Assembly (NCBI GenBank): GCA_905200315.1
Contig: CAJKKA010000039.1
Location: 1-13,162 of the forward strand
Length of the DNA: 13,162 bases
Source: an uncultured Clostridium sp.
GTDB taxonomy: Bacteria > Bacillota_A > Clostridia > TANB77 > CAG-508
Reading direction: 5' to 3'
In this document: positions 1 to 6,005 of the stretch, piece after piece
Position numbering within the stretch: the stretch's first letter is position 1
Layout of the letters: the number at the start of each line of letters is the position of its first letter
Notes under the pieces: generated by a model
Database searches by the model: none
Told to the model about the DNA's origin: nothing
What the model saw: the letters and a program-made list of their open reading frames with translations, nothing else
Program-made: the position numbers and the translations under genes

Positions 1-55
1 TCTAAGGTATAGTTGTTTTTTTATCCTAATTATCACGAAGTAAGCTAACAGAGCC
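1..55 (+). mobile_element. Right end of an IS/transposon-like element, cut by the window edge
   Basis: Bases 32-55 match, with few differences, the right terminal repeat of the erm element at 11882-11905 and the reverse complement of its left end at 8592-8615. The preceding 31 bases also resemble 11851-11881, where the 3' arm of a terminator sits just inside the end. So this looks like the outer right end of a related element whose body lies left of the window. The end motif read inward, GGCTCTGTTAGC, resembles IS6/IS26-family ends (GG..CTGTT). No transposase is visible here. Confidence 0.6.
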
Positions 56-72
56 TAAATAAAAAATAGAAG

Positions 73-105
73 GGCATAGTAATTAATTTTTACTATGTCT
101 TTTTT
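73..105 (+). terminator. Intrinsic terminator upstream of repeat copy 1
   Basis: CATAGTAA at 75-82 pairs with TTACTATG at 90-97 across a 7-nt AT loop, followed by TCTTTTTT. It would stop transcription leaving the left-hand element before it enters the first backbone gene. Confidence 0.7.
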
Positions 106-109
106 GCAT

Positions 110-182
110 AGCGGAGGTAATTTTTCGTTTGGCTCGTGCGGACTTGTCAGCACGATCCAATAAGATAAAATTATTGGAGCGG
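110..182 (+). repeat. Bistable intergenic element, copy 1 (most diverged)
   Basis: Parts in order: AGCGG (110-114); arm A (TAATTTTTCGTTTGG, ending at 132); central dyad 131-158; arm A' CCAATAA; loop; arm A'' TTATTGG; then AGCGG ending at 182. Relative to the other copies the dyad has changes on both sides: one is compensated (A to C facing T to G) and one leaves a G-A mismatch. It lies between a terminator and the promoter of the gene at 335. Confidence 0.75.
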
Positions 183-238
183 ACTATAATTAAAAATTTT
201 TTTAAGAAAATTATATATAAATATATATTATATATTTA

Positions 239-259
239 TATATAACCTAGTAATTGCAA
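239..259 (+). promoter_or_regulatory. 21-bp shared upstream box, first copy
   Basis: This 21-bp stretch, which contains CCTAGTAATTGCAA, is identical to 1220-1240. In both places it ends 20-21 nt before the -35 hexamer of a good promoter. The constant spacing suggests a site for a transcription factor or another upstream element. The regulator is unknown. Confidence 0.55.
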
Positions 260-280
260 GGGGTTAAGACAATTTTGCTA

Positions 281-309
281 TTGTGTTTTCGGAATTTTCT
301 GTATATAAT
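281..309 (+). promoter_or_regulatory. Sigma-A type promoter for the gene at 335
   Basis: TTGTGT (281-286), 17-bp spacer, TATAAT (304-309). It sits 26 nt before the start codon of the exonuclease-like gene and downstream of repeat copy 1, so this transcript would not contain that repeat. Confidence 0.65.
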
Positions 310-334
310 CTAAAGCAAAAGGAGGGAGTATCAG

Positions 335-946
335 ATGAAACTAAAACAATACCTAGTATTCAATGCCGAGACAACAGGGCTAGACCCAATGTGTGACCAG
401 ATATGCCATTTAGCATACATAATTTTAGACGATATGTTTAATCCATTAGTAGCTAAAAAATTTTATTTTAGTGTAGATGAGATGAGTTATGGGGCTATGA
501 ACATACATGGATTAACAAAAGAAAAATTAGAAGAGTTGAGTAATGGCAAGGGGTTTAAAGATTATTGTAAAGAGATTTACGAAGATTTTAAAAATGTGGA
601 TTTAATAGCAACACATAACTTTGGATTCTTTTGGGAGTTTTTGACTTGGGAGTTTGGACGATGTGACAGGGAAGAATATGAAATTAAAAACGATAAAGTA
701 TGCTTAATGTGGGAATACAAAGATATATTAAAAATTGATTGGAGCGATTACATGGGGGACTATAAGTTTCCGAAATTTACTGAAATAGAATACTTTTTAG
801 ACCTTAAAAAAGAGGATATAGTAGAGCAATCGGAAGCCTTGTTTAATTTGGAATACGTTGAAATTACAAGATGTATAGAGAAAACTACAGCTGCGGTGCA
901 AATGTTAAAAGCATATATGCTAAAAGAAATAGAGATAGGAGGTTAA
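335..946 (+). CDS. Degenerate DEDDh-family 3'-5' exonuclease homologue (probable pseudoenzyme)
   Basis: A 203-aa protein with the fold signature of DnaQ/RNase T-type exonucleases but most catalytic residues replaced. Motif I, normally FDxETTG, reads FNAETTG (residues 9-15), losing the first Asp but keeping the Glu. The conserved HGLT turn is present near residue 58. Motif II, normally HNxxFD, reads HNFGFF. In the C-terminal motif III (aligned around TRCIEKTTAAVQML) the expected His and Asp align with Thr and Lys. In this family these positions bind the two catalytic metals, so nuclease activity is unlikely; a nucleic-acid or protein-binding role is an inference. The start is supported by AGGAGG at 320-326 and the promoter at 281-309. 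It precedes the 54-aa ORF at 950 by 3 nt, so the two are probably co-transcribed. Confidence 0.7.
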   Translation: MKLKQYLVFNAETTGLDPMCDQICHLAYIILDDMFNPLVAKKFYFSVDEMSYGAMNIHGLTKEKLEELSNGKGFKDYCKEIYEDFKNVDLIATHNFGFFWEFLTWEFGRCDREEYEIKNDKVCLMWEYKDILKIDWSDYMGDYKFPKFTEIEYFLDLKKEDIVEQSEALFNLEYVEITRCIEKTTAAVQMLKAYMLKEIEIGG

Positions 947-949
947 GTA

Positions 950-1114
950 ATGCTAAAAGTAAGAATTACATATAACAGAGAAGATGAAAAAGAGTTAAAA
1001 AAAGCTATAGAAAAGCTAGAGAAAGACTTTGATATACTGAATAAATCTAAAATTTATAGGGGGCGAGGGGAAAGTAAATACAATAACATATATCTGGATG
1101 TAGAAAACAAGTAA
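950..1114 (+). CDS. Small DUF3970-like protein (54 aa)
   Basis: A 54-codon ORF starting 3 nt after the preceding stop, with its ribosome binding site (ATAGGAGG, 936-943) inside the end of the upstream gene, which indicates translational coupling. The protein starts MLKVRITYNREDE, continues with an amphipathic Lys/Glu-rich helix, then the segment SKIYRGRGESKYNNIYLDVE. This arrangement resembles the small DUF3970/YvzF-type proteins of Firmicutes: beta strand, helix, Arg/Tyr-rich strand and a final strand. The function of that family is not established. The family call is from memory of the pattern and moderately certain; that the ORF is real is better supported, by the strong binding site and tight spacing. 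Its stop codon abuts repeat copy 2. Confidence 0.65.
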   Translation: MLKVRITYNREDEKELKKAIEKLEKDFDILNKSKIYRGRGESKYNNIYLDVENK

Positions 1115-1183
1115 GTAGAAGTTGTAAGCAACAGGTTCGTGATGACACGTCATCACGATCCAGTTGTGCAACAACTGGAACGG
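1114..1183 (+). repeat. Bistable intergenic element, copy 2
   Basis: Starts directly after the stop codon of the 54-aa gene. Arm A is GTTGTAAGCAACAGG (1121-1135). The dyad 1134-1161 has the consensus arms TTCGTGATGAC and GTCATCACGATCC. A' is CCAGTTGT and A'' is ACAACTGG. The 3' box reads GGAACGG instead of GGAGCGG. Confidence 0.85.
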
Positions 1184-1219
1184 GGTAACGATTTAGAAAA
1201 AATATAGATAAGAATATAG

Positions 1220-1240
1220 TATATAACCTAGTAATTGCAA
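1220..1240 (+). promoter_or_regulatory. 21-bp shared upstream box, second copy
   Basis: Identical to 239-259 and located 20 nt before the -35 hexamer at 1261. The sequence around the two boxes is otherwise dissimilar, so the identity is not just a recent duplication of the whole leader. Confidence 0.55.
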
Positions 1241-1260
1241 TAAGTTAATGTAATGTCACG

Positions 1261-1289
1261 TTGATTTTTTAGAGTGAATTGTGTATTAT
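1261..1289 (+). promoter_or_regulatory. Promoter for the gene at 1321
   Basis: TTGATT (1261-1266), 17-bp spacer, TATTAT (1284-1289), followed 32 nt later by the start codon. Confidence 0.6.
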
Positions 1290-1320
1290 TAGGAAAATAA
1301 AAATAAGGAGTTACGATTAA

Positions 1321-1854
1321 ATGAAAGAAACAAAAATAGAAATACTAAGCTATTATGTATGTAATCCAGTAGGAAAAATAAAAACTTTTAATAGACATCT
1401 TAAATTAATAGAACAATATGTTGATTATATAGAAGATGAAGGTTATGTAGCATTAGGACTGGAATATAAAATAAAAGATTCTGGAATAGTTAAATCGGTA
1501 GATTTGGTAAGAAGAGATAAAGATACATGGGATTATACAAAAGATAGAGACGAGCTAATAAAAAGTTTAAGTGGCTTTGAAGCAGATGAAATAAAGGATA
1601 TAGCTAGTAGTATATTGGTAACAGCAAAAAGAGACCAGAGGGCGAAAGAGGAAGGAAGAGTATTTGTAATAAGGCATAACGGGTATGCTTTTACAAAATC
1701 TCAAATAATGTATGTTAAAGGTTTTGATACGGAAGAAAAATTTGAACAATATATGAAAGAATACGAAAGAGCAGAAAATAAAACTGGATGGGCAGTTATT
1801 ATAGATAAGGCATTAGAACGTTATGAGTATTACTCAAATACAACTATATTATAA
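1321..1854 (+). CDS. Hypothetical protein (177 aa)
   Basis: Not recognised. The 177-aa soluble protein has no signal peptide or membrane segment. It is rich in charged residues, with a mixed alpha/beta look in the N-terminal half (a helix around residues 21-38, then the strand-like VALGLEYKIKD) and a long charged helix at about residues 132-150 (TEEKFEQYMKEYERAENK). The start at 1321 fits the ribosome binding site AAGGAG (1307-1312) and the promoter at 1261-1289. It is followed by the ribbon-helix-helix gene, which has its own promoter, so it is probably monocistronic. It shares the 21-bp upstream box with the exonuclease-like gene at 335, which suggests the two respond to the same signal. 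Confidence 0.6.
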   Translation: MKETKIEILSYYVCNPVGKIKTFNRHLKLIEQYVDYIEDEGYVALGLEYKIKDSGIVKSVDLVRRDKDTWDYTKDRDELIKSLSGFEADEIKDIASSILVTAKRDQRAKEEGRVFVIRHNGYAFTKSQIMYVKGFDTEEKFEQYMKEYERAENKTGWAVIIDKALERYEYYSNTTIL

Positions 1855-1869
1855 TTATAAAACTTTTTA

Positions 1870-1898
1870 TTTACAAAACTTAAAAAAGAGTATATAAT
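1870..1898 (+). promoter_or_regulatory. Promoter of the small ribbon-helix-helix gene
   Basis: TTTACA (1870-1875), 17-bp spacer, TATAAT (1893-1898). The motif AATATGTGTAAAAA (1896-1909) overlaps the -10 and the expected transcription start. It recurs at 2217-2230, just upstream of the partition-operon promoter, so it is a candidate operator. Confidence 0.65.
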
Positions 1899-1934
1899 AT
1901 GTGTAAAAAAAGACGCATAAAAAGGAGTTTTGGA

Positions 1935-2150
1935 ATGGGAGAAAAGAAACAATTAAGAGTAAAAAACGGAACAATAGTAGTAGAAGATAGAACGGCAGAT
2001 ATAAAAGTTAAGAAGAATTATTCTATAAGCCAAGATGCAGTAGAAAAACTGGACGAAATAACTAAAAAGCTAGGAAATACAACAGCTTCGGCAACGGTGG
2101 AAGAAATAATTAATACAGTTTATAACTTAATAAAAGAAAACGAAAAGTAA
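1935..2150 (+). CDS. Small ribbon-helix-helix-like DNA-binding protein (71 aa)
   Basis: A 71-aa protein; the start is set at 1935 because AAGGAG precedes it at good spacing. An earlier in-frame ATG at 1899 lies upstream of the expected transcription start of the promoter at 1870-1898 and lacks a binding site. The C-terminal part (SISQDAVEKLDEITKKLG, then a helix ending TVEEIINTVYNLIKENEK) has the strand-helix-helix layout of MetJ/Arc-type dimeric repressors and plasmid partition accessory proteins. It sits between its own promoter and the terminator at 2150-2182, next to the ParM operon. A 14-bp sequence shared by both promoter regions suggests autoregulation and possibly control of the partition operon; this is inference. 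Confidence 0.6.
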   Translation: MGEKKQLRVKNGTIVVEDRTADIKVKKNYSISQDAVEKLDEITKKLGNTTASATVEEIINTVYNLIKENEK

Positions 2151-2182
2151 GAAGAAGTTAATTAAAACTTCTTCTTTTTTTT
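2150..2182 (+). terminator. Strong intrinsic terminator
   Basis: AGAAGAAGTT (2150-2159), loop AATTAA, AACTTCTTCT (2166-2175), then a T run. A perfect 10-bp stem right at the stop codon of the ribbon-helix-helix gene, isolating it from the partition operon. Confidence 0.9.
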
Positions 2183-2210
2183 GTCTAAATTTCAACGTTT
2201 TTCTACTAGG

Positions 2211-2340
2211 TGGCTAAATATGTGTAAAAATTTACGTAAAAATATGTTGACAGGAATAAAATAAAACACTATAATTAGGGTATACAAAAAAGAAGTAAAA
2301 AAAGAGAGAAAAATTTACTTAAATAAAAAGGGACAGGAGA
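2211..2340 (+). promoter_or_regulatory. Partition operon promoter and centromere-like region
   Basis: A full-consensus promoter, TTGACA (2247-2252), 17-bp spacer, TATAAT (2270-2275), lies within short repeats. GTAAAAAT occurs twice with an 11-bp period (2224 and 2235), giving the palindrome TTTACGTAAA. Further down, AAGTAAA and TTTACTT form an inverted pair around 2294-2322. In ParMRC systems ParR binds repeats that include the par promoter and so both marks the centromere and represses the operon. This is the expected place for parC, but the exact ParR sites are not determined. Confidence 0.55.
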
Positions 2341-2347
2341 TAAAAAA

Positions 2348-3247
2348 ATGAACTTAATAGAAGAAATGAAAAAAATAACAATAGATTTAGGTAACTCTAA
2401 TTATAAGATGATTATAGATGACAAGAAGATAATAGATAGTTCTAATACGGAAGAGGTAACAGAAGGTACTTTTGGGGCTTATGCAGTAAACGGAAAGTAC
2501 TATTTATTCGGAGAAGGAGCAGCTGCAAAATACACTACTAATAAAATAGTAATAGAGAAAAAAGCATTATTAGGGAAGGCACTTTATAGTGTTGTAGAAG
2601 ATAGCCAAAGGCTTGAAATAACTACATTATTACCACTTAGCTTATATATACATAATGAGAATAAGGAACGTTATAGAGAACTTTTAAAAGGCGAATATGT
2701 GGTAACAAATCCAAGCCAATATACAAAAAAATTTGAGGTAGTGGAAGTTAACGTATGTTGCGAAGGATTTTCTGCATTAATAACAAAACCAGAACTATTA
2801 AAAGAAGCCATTTATTTAGTGGAAATAGGTGGGGTTGATTTAACAGGATGTTTTGTAAACAGAACACCAGTAGCAAGCCAATCTTTTGCAACAGAGCAAG
2901 GCATGAATAGATTTTATAAGGAGTTAGCTAAAGTGCTTACAAGTAAGTTATTAGAAGGGTTTAGCGATAAAGATGCGGAACTGGTGTATAACAAATACGA
3001 AGTATTAGAAGAAGAATTAAAAGAGATAATAGACAGTTTTGCAATGGAATATATACAAAAGAACATATATAAAAAATTAGTAGATATAGGGTATAAGAAA
3101 CTAATACATAAACTTGTTCTAGTAGGCGGTGGAGCAATAGCACTAGAAAGATACCTAAAGCAAGATACAAACATAATAATTTTAGAAAATGCACTTTGGG
3201 CGAATGTAGAAGGTGCAGAAATAATAGAGAAAAGGAGAGCAAAATAG
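2348..3247 (+). CDS. parM: ParM-like actin-family plasmid segregation ATPase
   Basis: A 299-aa actin/ParM-fold protein expected to form ATP-driven filaments that push plasmid copies apart. Visible motifs: phosphate-1 loop ITIDLGNSNYKMII (about residues 10-23), a phosphate-2-like segment VEIGGVDLTG (about residues 158-167) and the adenosine motif LVLVGGGA near residues 257-264. The usual Asp of phosphate-2 (xIDxGG) appears as Glu here. The start at 2348 has AGGAGA at 2335-2340; an in-frame ATG at 2366 is a less likely alternative. The gene follows a consensus promoter within centromere-like repeats and its stop directly abuts the next start, so it forms an operon with the ParR-like gene. Length is close to other ParM/Alp proteins. 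The family call is firm; the subgroup is not assigned. Confidence 0.85.
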   Translation: MNLIEEMKKITIDLGNSNYKMIIDDKKIIDSSNTEEVTEGTFGAYAVNGKYYLFGEGAAAKYTTNKIVIEKKALLGKALYSVVEDSQRLEITTLLPLSLYIHNENKERYRELLKGEYVVTNPSQYTKKFEVVEVNVCCEGFSALITKPELLKEAIYLVEIGGVDLTGCFVNRTPVASQSFATEQGMNRFYKELAKVLTSKLLEGFSDKDAELVYNKYEVLEEELKEIIDSFAMEYIQKNIYKKLVDIGYKKLIHKLVLVGGGAIALERYLKQDTNIIILENALWANVEGAEIIEKRRAK

Positions 3248-3571
3248 ATGTGGATTAAATACAAGGTTGAGGGAGAATTAGAGCAACTAATAAAACAGCA
3301 GAGTGAAGACGAGTGCAGAACTTGTTCTCAACAGGCTTTGTTTATTCTTAAAAATTATTATAAAAACAAAAAAATACTAGATAGTTCTAATATAGAACAG
3401 GACAGAACAGAACAGAATGTATTAAACAAAACTGGAATAGAGAAGAATGAATTGGAATATAAAAGAAATAACAGTAACAGGATAGAACATACTGGAACTA
3501 TTAGTTCCAATACTGTAGAATTTGGGAACGATATAGAACCAAGTGTGTTAGACGAAGTTTGTGCATTTTAA
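3248..3571 (+). CDS. parR: ParR-like centromere-binding adaptor
   Basis: A 107-aa protein encoded immediately after ParM, its start codon abutting the ParM stop and its ribosome binding site (AAGGAG, 3231-3236) inside ParM. The N-terminal third (KYKVEGELEQLIKQQ, then CSQQALFILKNYYKNK) has the strand-helix-helix pattern of a ribbon-helix-helix DNA-binding domain. The middle is polar and Asn/Glu/Arg-rich and probably disordered. The acidic, hydrophobic tail EPSVLDEVCAF is the sort of C-terminal segment by which ParR proteins cap ParM filaments. The assignment rests mainly on gene order and layout, because ParR sequences diverge rapidly. Repeat copy 3 starts within a few bases of its stop codon. 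Confidence 0.7.
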   Translation: MWIKYKVEGELEQLIKQQSEDECRTCSQQALFILKNYYKNKKILDSSNIEQDRTEQNVLNKTGIEKNELEYKRNNSNRIEHTGTISSNTVEFGNDIEPSVLDEVCAF

Positions 3572-3575
3572 GTAG

Positions 3576-3648
3576 TAGCGAAGGTTGTTTTAAAACAGGT
3601 TCGTGATGACAGGTCATCACGATCCAGTTGTAAAACAAACTGGAGCGG
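3576..3648 (+). repeat. Bistable intergenic element, copy 3
   Basis: Begins 4 nt after the parR stop (TAGCGAAGG). Arm A is TTGTTTTAAAACAGG; the dyad is 3598-3625; A' is CCAGTT; the loop is GTAAAACA; A'' is AACTGG; the 3' box is GGAGCGG. It ends only 20 nt before the start codon at 3669 and just before that gene's binding site, so here a structural switch could directly affect translation of the downstream gene. Confidence 0.85.
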
Positions 3649-3668
3649 TAAAACGAGGGGGAGTAAAA

Positions 3669-4220
3669 ATGAATGAAATTACGATTGCAGAAAAGACAGA
3701 AGAAACGGTGCTACAAAAAGTATTAAATAGCATAATAAATTTAAGTTTTAGGTTTATGTGCTTTAGTTTTAAGTTTGTTACATATTTAATATTAAGTTTC
3801 ATGCAGATGATTATAAATTTTATTTATGAGAAAATGGAACTTGATAACTGGGACTTCTTAAAACAAAGGGAAGAACATAGACAGAAAATGTTTGATATAC
3901 AGATTGAAGAAGATGATGTTAACTATAAGTACAGAATTATACGAAGCAATGAATATGCAAATTTGTATAATGATTTGAAAGACTTCTTAACTAATGTTGC
4001 GGAAGGCGAACAGAGTGTAAATATAGAGCCGAAAATGGCGCTAGATATGATTAAAAAAATAGATAAAATGCTATTTGAAGCAGAGAAAAAATGTCTAGAG
4101 GAAGGCTATAATTTTGCGAGAGAAACAGAGTTATCTGTAGCTCTGGACGAGGTTTGCAGAGAGTATATAAAACACAATGTTATAGAGGGAGAGAAAGGTA
4201 AATGGCGAAAAGGAAACTAA
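3669..4220 (+). CDS. Membrane-anchored coiled protein of unknown function (183 aa)
   Basis: The start is set at 3669 (MNEITIAEKTEE) because a strong binding site (GAGGGGGA, about 3655-3662) precedes it. The frame is open further upstream, but those codons overlap repeat copy 3. One strongly hydrophobic segment, rich in Phe, Ile and Leu, spans about residues 26-53. It is followed by a charged, helical C-terminal region of about 130 residues likely to be cytoplasmic, with several Glu/Lys-rich helices. I do not recognise the family. It lies downstream of parMR and overlaps the next gene by 19 bp, so the two are translationally coupled. A plasmid maintenance or conjugation accessory role is possible, but nothing in the sequence proves it. 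Confidence 0.6.
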   Translation: MNEITIAEKTEETVLQKVLNSIINLSFRFMCFSFKFVTYLILSFMQMIINFIYEKMELDNWDFLKQREEHRQKMFDIQIEEDDVNYKYRIIRSNEYANLYNDLKDFLTNVAEGEQSVNIEPKMALDMIKKIDKMLFEAEKKCLEEGYNFARETELSVALDEVCREYIKHNVIEGEKGKWRKGN

Positions 4221-4666
4221 ACAAGGACAAGCTAGAAGTGGACGAGAATATACTAAAATTAATGCAATATGGAGAACAAATTAAACCTATTAGAAACTGT
4301 AACAATTATTATGTAACAACTTTTGGAAGGGTATTTTCTAATAAATACATGGTCCAATATACAACACTAGAGGGAGAAGAATACTATTATGTGGTATGGA
4401 CGGAGCTTAAACAACGTTTAACCAATGGCTATTACTGTGTTAATATTAGTAATAACCAAGGGGTAAGAAAAAGAGAATATATACATAAATTAGTATTTGA
4501 AACCTTTAACAATGTAGTTGATACTAACGTGTTAAAGATAGTGCATAGAGATAAAAATAAGCTTAATAATAGGGTTGGAAATTTAGCAGTAACATGGAGA
4601 AAAAAGAGCGATTACCAGGCACATAAAAACTATGCTTATAGGGTTAAAATGCAACAAATAGTATAG
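4202..4666 (+). CDS. NUMOD4/HNH-type endonuclease-like protein
   Basis: A 154-aa protein. Residues 36-47 (YYVTTFGRVFSN) match the NUMOD4 DNA-binding motif pattern (Y.V...GRV.S). Residues 94-132 match the HNH_3 pattern: IHKLVFETF, then VHRDKNKLNNRVGNLAVTW, with candidate active-site His95, His115 and Asn122/123. Such proteins are mostly phage-type or free-standing homing endonucleases that nick or cut DNA. The conserved Asp after His115 is displaced (HRD rather than HxD), so activity is uncertain. The start overlaps the upstream gene, and the binding site GGGAGAGAAAGG lies within that gene. Homing endonucleases often sit as passengers in phage and plasmid operons, which fits this position. Confidence 0.7.
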   Translation: MAKRKLNKDKLEVDENILKLMQYGEQIKPIRNCNNYYVTTFGRVFSNKYMVQYTTLEGEEYYYVVWTELKQRLTNGYYCVNISNNQGVRKREYIHKLVFETFNNVVDTNVLKIVHRDKNKLNNRVGNLAVTWRKKSDYQAHKNYAYRVKMQQIV

Positions 4667-4850
4667 AAAGAGGGGCTATAAGAGTGTAGCCCTATTATTG
4701 TAAGCAAGAGAGGGGCTGAAAGCATTGTAAATACTATGGAAGTAGTGGCTGAGAGTGTAGCCCTATATCGGAGTGTAGCCCTATTAAAACATATCTTTTT
4801 CAGTAGTTTTTTTAAAAAAATGAGCCGAGAGAAGTGGTTAAATTTTTTTA
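4667..4850 (+). repeat. Short direct repeats and hairpins after the HNH gene
   Basis: GAGTGTAGCCCTAT occurs three times (4682-4695, 4753-4766, 4771-4784). GAGGGGCT occurs twice (about 4670 and 4709). The first GGGGCTA (4672-4678) pairs with TAGCCC (4687-4692) in a hairpin, and the repeats offer alternative partners to each other. There is no clean T run, so a simple terminator is not certain. It could be a transcription end, a protein-binding array or an RNA structure. Confidence 0.5.
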
Positions 4851-5000
4851 GGGTAACATTCCGAAAAACGGTCGTTAGATGAACTAATCAGAAGGGTAAA
4901 AAAGTGATGCCTGAGAATGTTGGAAATGAGTTGTAAAAGTGTTCAAAAAAGTAACGTAACTTTTGTAACGTTTTGCGAACAAAGTAGAAACAGAATAGGA
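4851..5000 (+). other. Candidate resolution (res) site of the adjacent resolvase
   Basis: Serine resolvases usually act on a res site next to their own gene. Here TGTTC (4938) and GAACA (ending about 4981) bound a region of about 42 bp with two internal copies of GTAACG. Upstream, AACATTC (4855-4861) and GAATGTT (4915-4921) form another inverted pair. Subsite boundaries cannot be fixed by eye. Confidence 0.35.
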
Positions 5001-5016
5001 AAGGAAGGGTAAGAAA

Positions 5017-5631
5017 ATGAAATATGGATACGCGAGAATAAGTACAAACAAGCAGAAAACGGATAGGCAGGTAGAGGAATTACAAAAATATAATTTACAA
5101 AAAATTTATACAGATACGATAACAGGAAGTAAGTTTGATAGACCAAATTATAAAAAGCTAGTGGAAGAAATTTTAAGAGAAGGGGACGAGCTTTACATAA
5201 AAGAGGTAGATAGACTTGGTAGAAACAAGAGAGAAACATTAGAAGAATTAAGAAAGCTAAAAGCCAAAGGAGTGGTTATAAGAATTTTAGAGATACCAAG
5301 TACATTAACAGTATTGAATGATGAAACACCACAAAATAAATTAATGATAGAGATGATGAATAATATGCTGATAGAGATGTACACAACATTTGCACAGTTA
5401 GAGTTGGAGAAGATTAGAACGAGAACAAAGGAAGCTCTGGCGGTTAAAAAACAGAAGGGTGAGAAACTGGGTAGACCAAGAATAGAATTTCCGAGCAACT
5501 GGAAGAAGGTATATAAGCAATACAAAAACCGAGATATTACAGGGGCGCAGGCAATGAAACTTTTGGATTTAAAAAAGACTACATTTTATAAATTAGTTAA
5601 AGAGTTTGAGGAACTTTTAGATTTGGAGTAG
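5017..5631 (+). CDS. Serine recombinase of the resolvase/invertase family
   Basis: A 204-aa small serine recombinase. The N-terminal catalytic domain has YARISTNKQ with the nucleophile Ser9, and the arginine cluster DRLGRNKRETL at residues 65-75 (Arg66 and Arg69 matching the Tn3/gamma-delta active-site arginines). A long E helix follows (about residues 110-145, ending ELEKIRTRTKEALAVKKQKG), then GRPR, an AT-hook-like linker of the family. The C-terminal helix-turn-helix is about residues 170-195 (ITGAQAMKLLDLKKTTFYKLVKEF). Length and layout are complete. On plasmids such enzymes resolve multimers so that partition works; pCW3-type plasmids carry one called ResP. Binding site: GGAAGGG before the start. 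The stop abuts repeat copy 4. Confidence 0.9.
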   Translation: MKYGYARISTNKQKTDRQVEELQKYNLQKIYTDTITGSKFDRPNYKKLVEEILREGDELYIKEVDRLGRNKRETLEELRKLKAKGVVIRILEIPSTLTVLNDETPQNKLMIEMMNNMLIEMYTTFAQLELEKIRTRTKEALAVKKQKGEKLGRPRIEFPSNWKKVYKQYKNRDITGAQAMKLLDLKKTTFYKLVKEFEELLDLE

Positions 5632-5633
5632 TA

Positions 5634-5703
5634 AGCGGAAGTGATTTATCATTGGTTCGTGATGATGTGTCATCACGATCCAATGATAAAATCATTGGAG
5701 CGG
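5634..5703 (+). repeat. Bistable intergenic element, copy 4
   Basis: Starts 2 nt after the resolvase stop. AGCGGA; arm A TGATTTATCATTGG; dyad 5654-5681 (one C to T change leaves a G-T pair); A' CCAATGAT; loop AAA; A'' ATCATTGG; 3' box AGCGG. It is not followed by a nearby gene: the next coding start is about 590 nt away. Confidence 0.85.
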
Positions 5704-5723
5704 TTATAAATAAAATTAATTTA

Positions 5724-5840
5724 AAAAAATTGATTTAAAAAGTGACAGATAAATCAAATCCTATAACTATTGATATAACTGGGATTGAATGGGTTTTGGA
5801 AGTCAAAAAAATAAGTTTCTTTCTCGCAGTAAAGATAAAG
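5724..5840 (+). repeat. Rep-flanking repeat, copy A
   Basis: An approximately 115-bp direct repeat of 7680-7783, starting around AAAAAGTGACAGATAAATC and ending in GTTTCTTTCTCGC. It then has AGTAAAGATAAAG, which also occurs, on the other strand, in the third copy. It lies 450 bp before the Rep-like gene and is a likely part of the replication control or origin region. Confidence 0.75.
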
Positions 5841-5936
5841 TGGCAAAAAAATAACTCTAATTTTCATTTAGAGTTTTAAAAAATTTTTTTTGAAATTAGA
5901 TTAGCTATGAACAGGGCTGGTGGATTTAATAAGGTT

Positions 5937-5964
5937 TTGATGTGGATTTTATGTAGTTTATAAT
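5937..5964 (+). promoter_or_regulatory. Promoter candidate upstream of a short terminated transcript
   Basis: TTGATG (5937-5942), 16-bp spacer, TATAAT (5959-5964). Transcription would start near 5971 and meet the terminator at 6006-6036, giving an RNA of about 65 nt unless antiterminated. Confidence 0.45.
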
Positions 5965-6005
5965 ACATATTAATGTTATAATATTTATTATAATAGAAGG
6001 CAGAA

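Noticed and set aside
1899..1934. Upstream ATG giving an 83-aa version of the ribbon-helix-helix protein
   Set aside because: It lies immediately after the -10 hexamer, before the likely transcription start, and has no binding site; 1935 has a good one.
2914..3264. Minus-strand ORFs opposite parM
   Set aside because: Shadow frames of the coding strand, with low-complexity Ser/Leu/Phe composition; the plus strand has clear ParM motifs and spacing.
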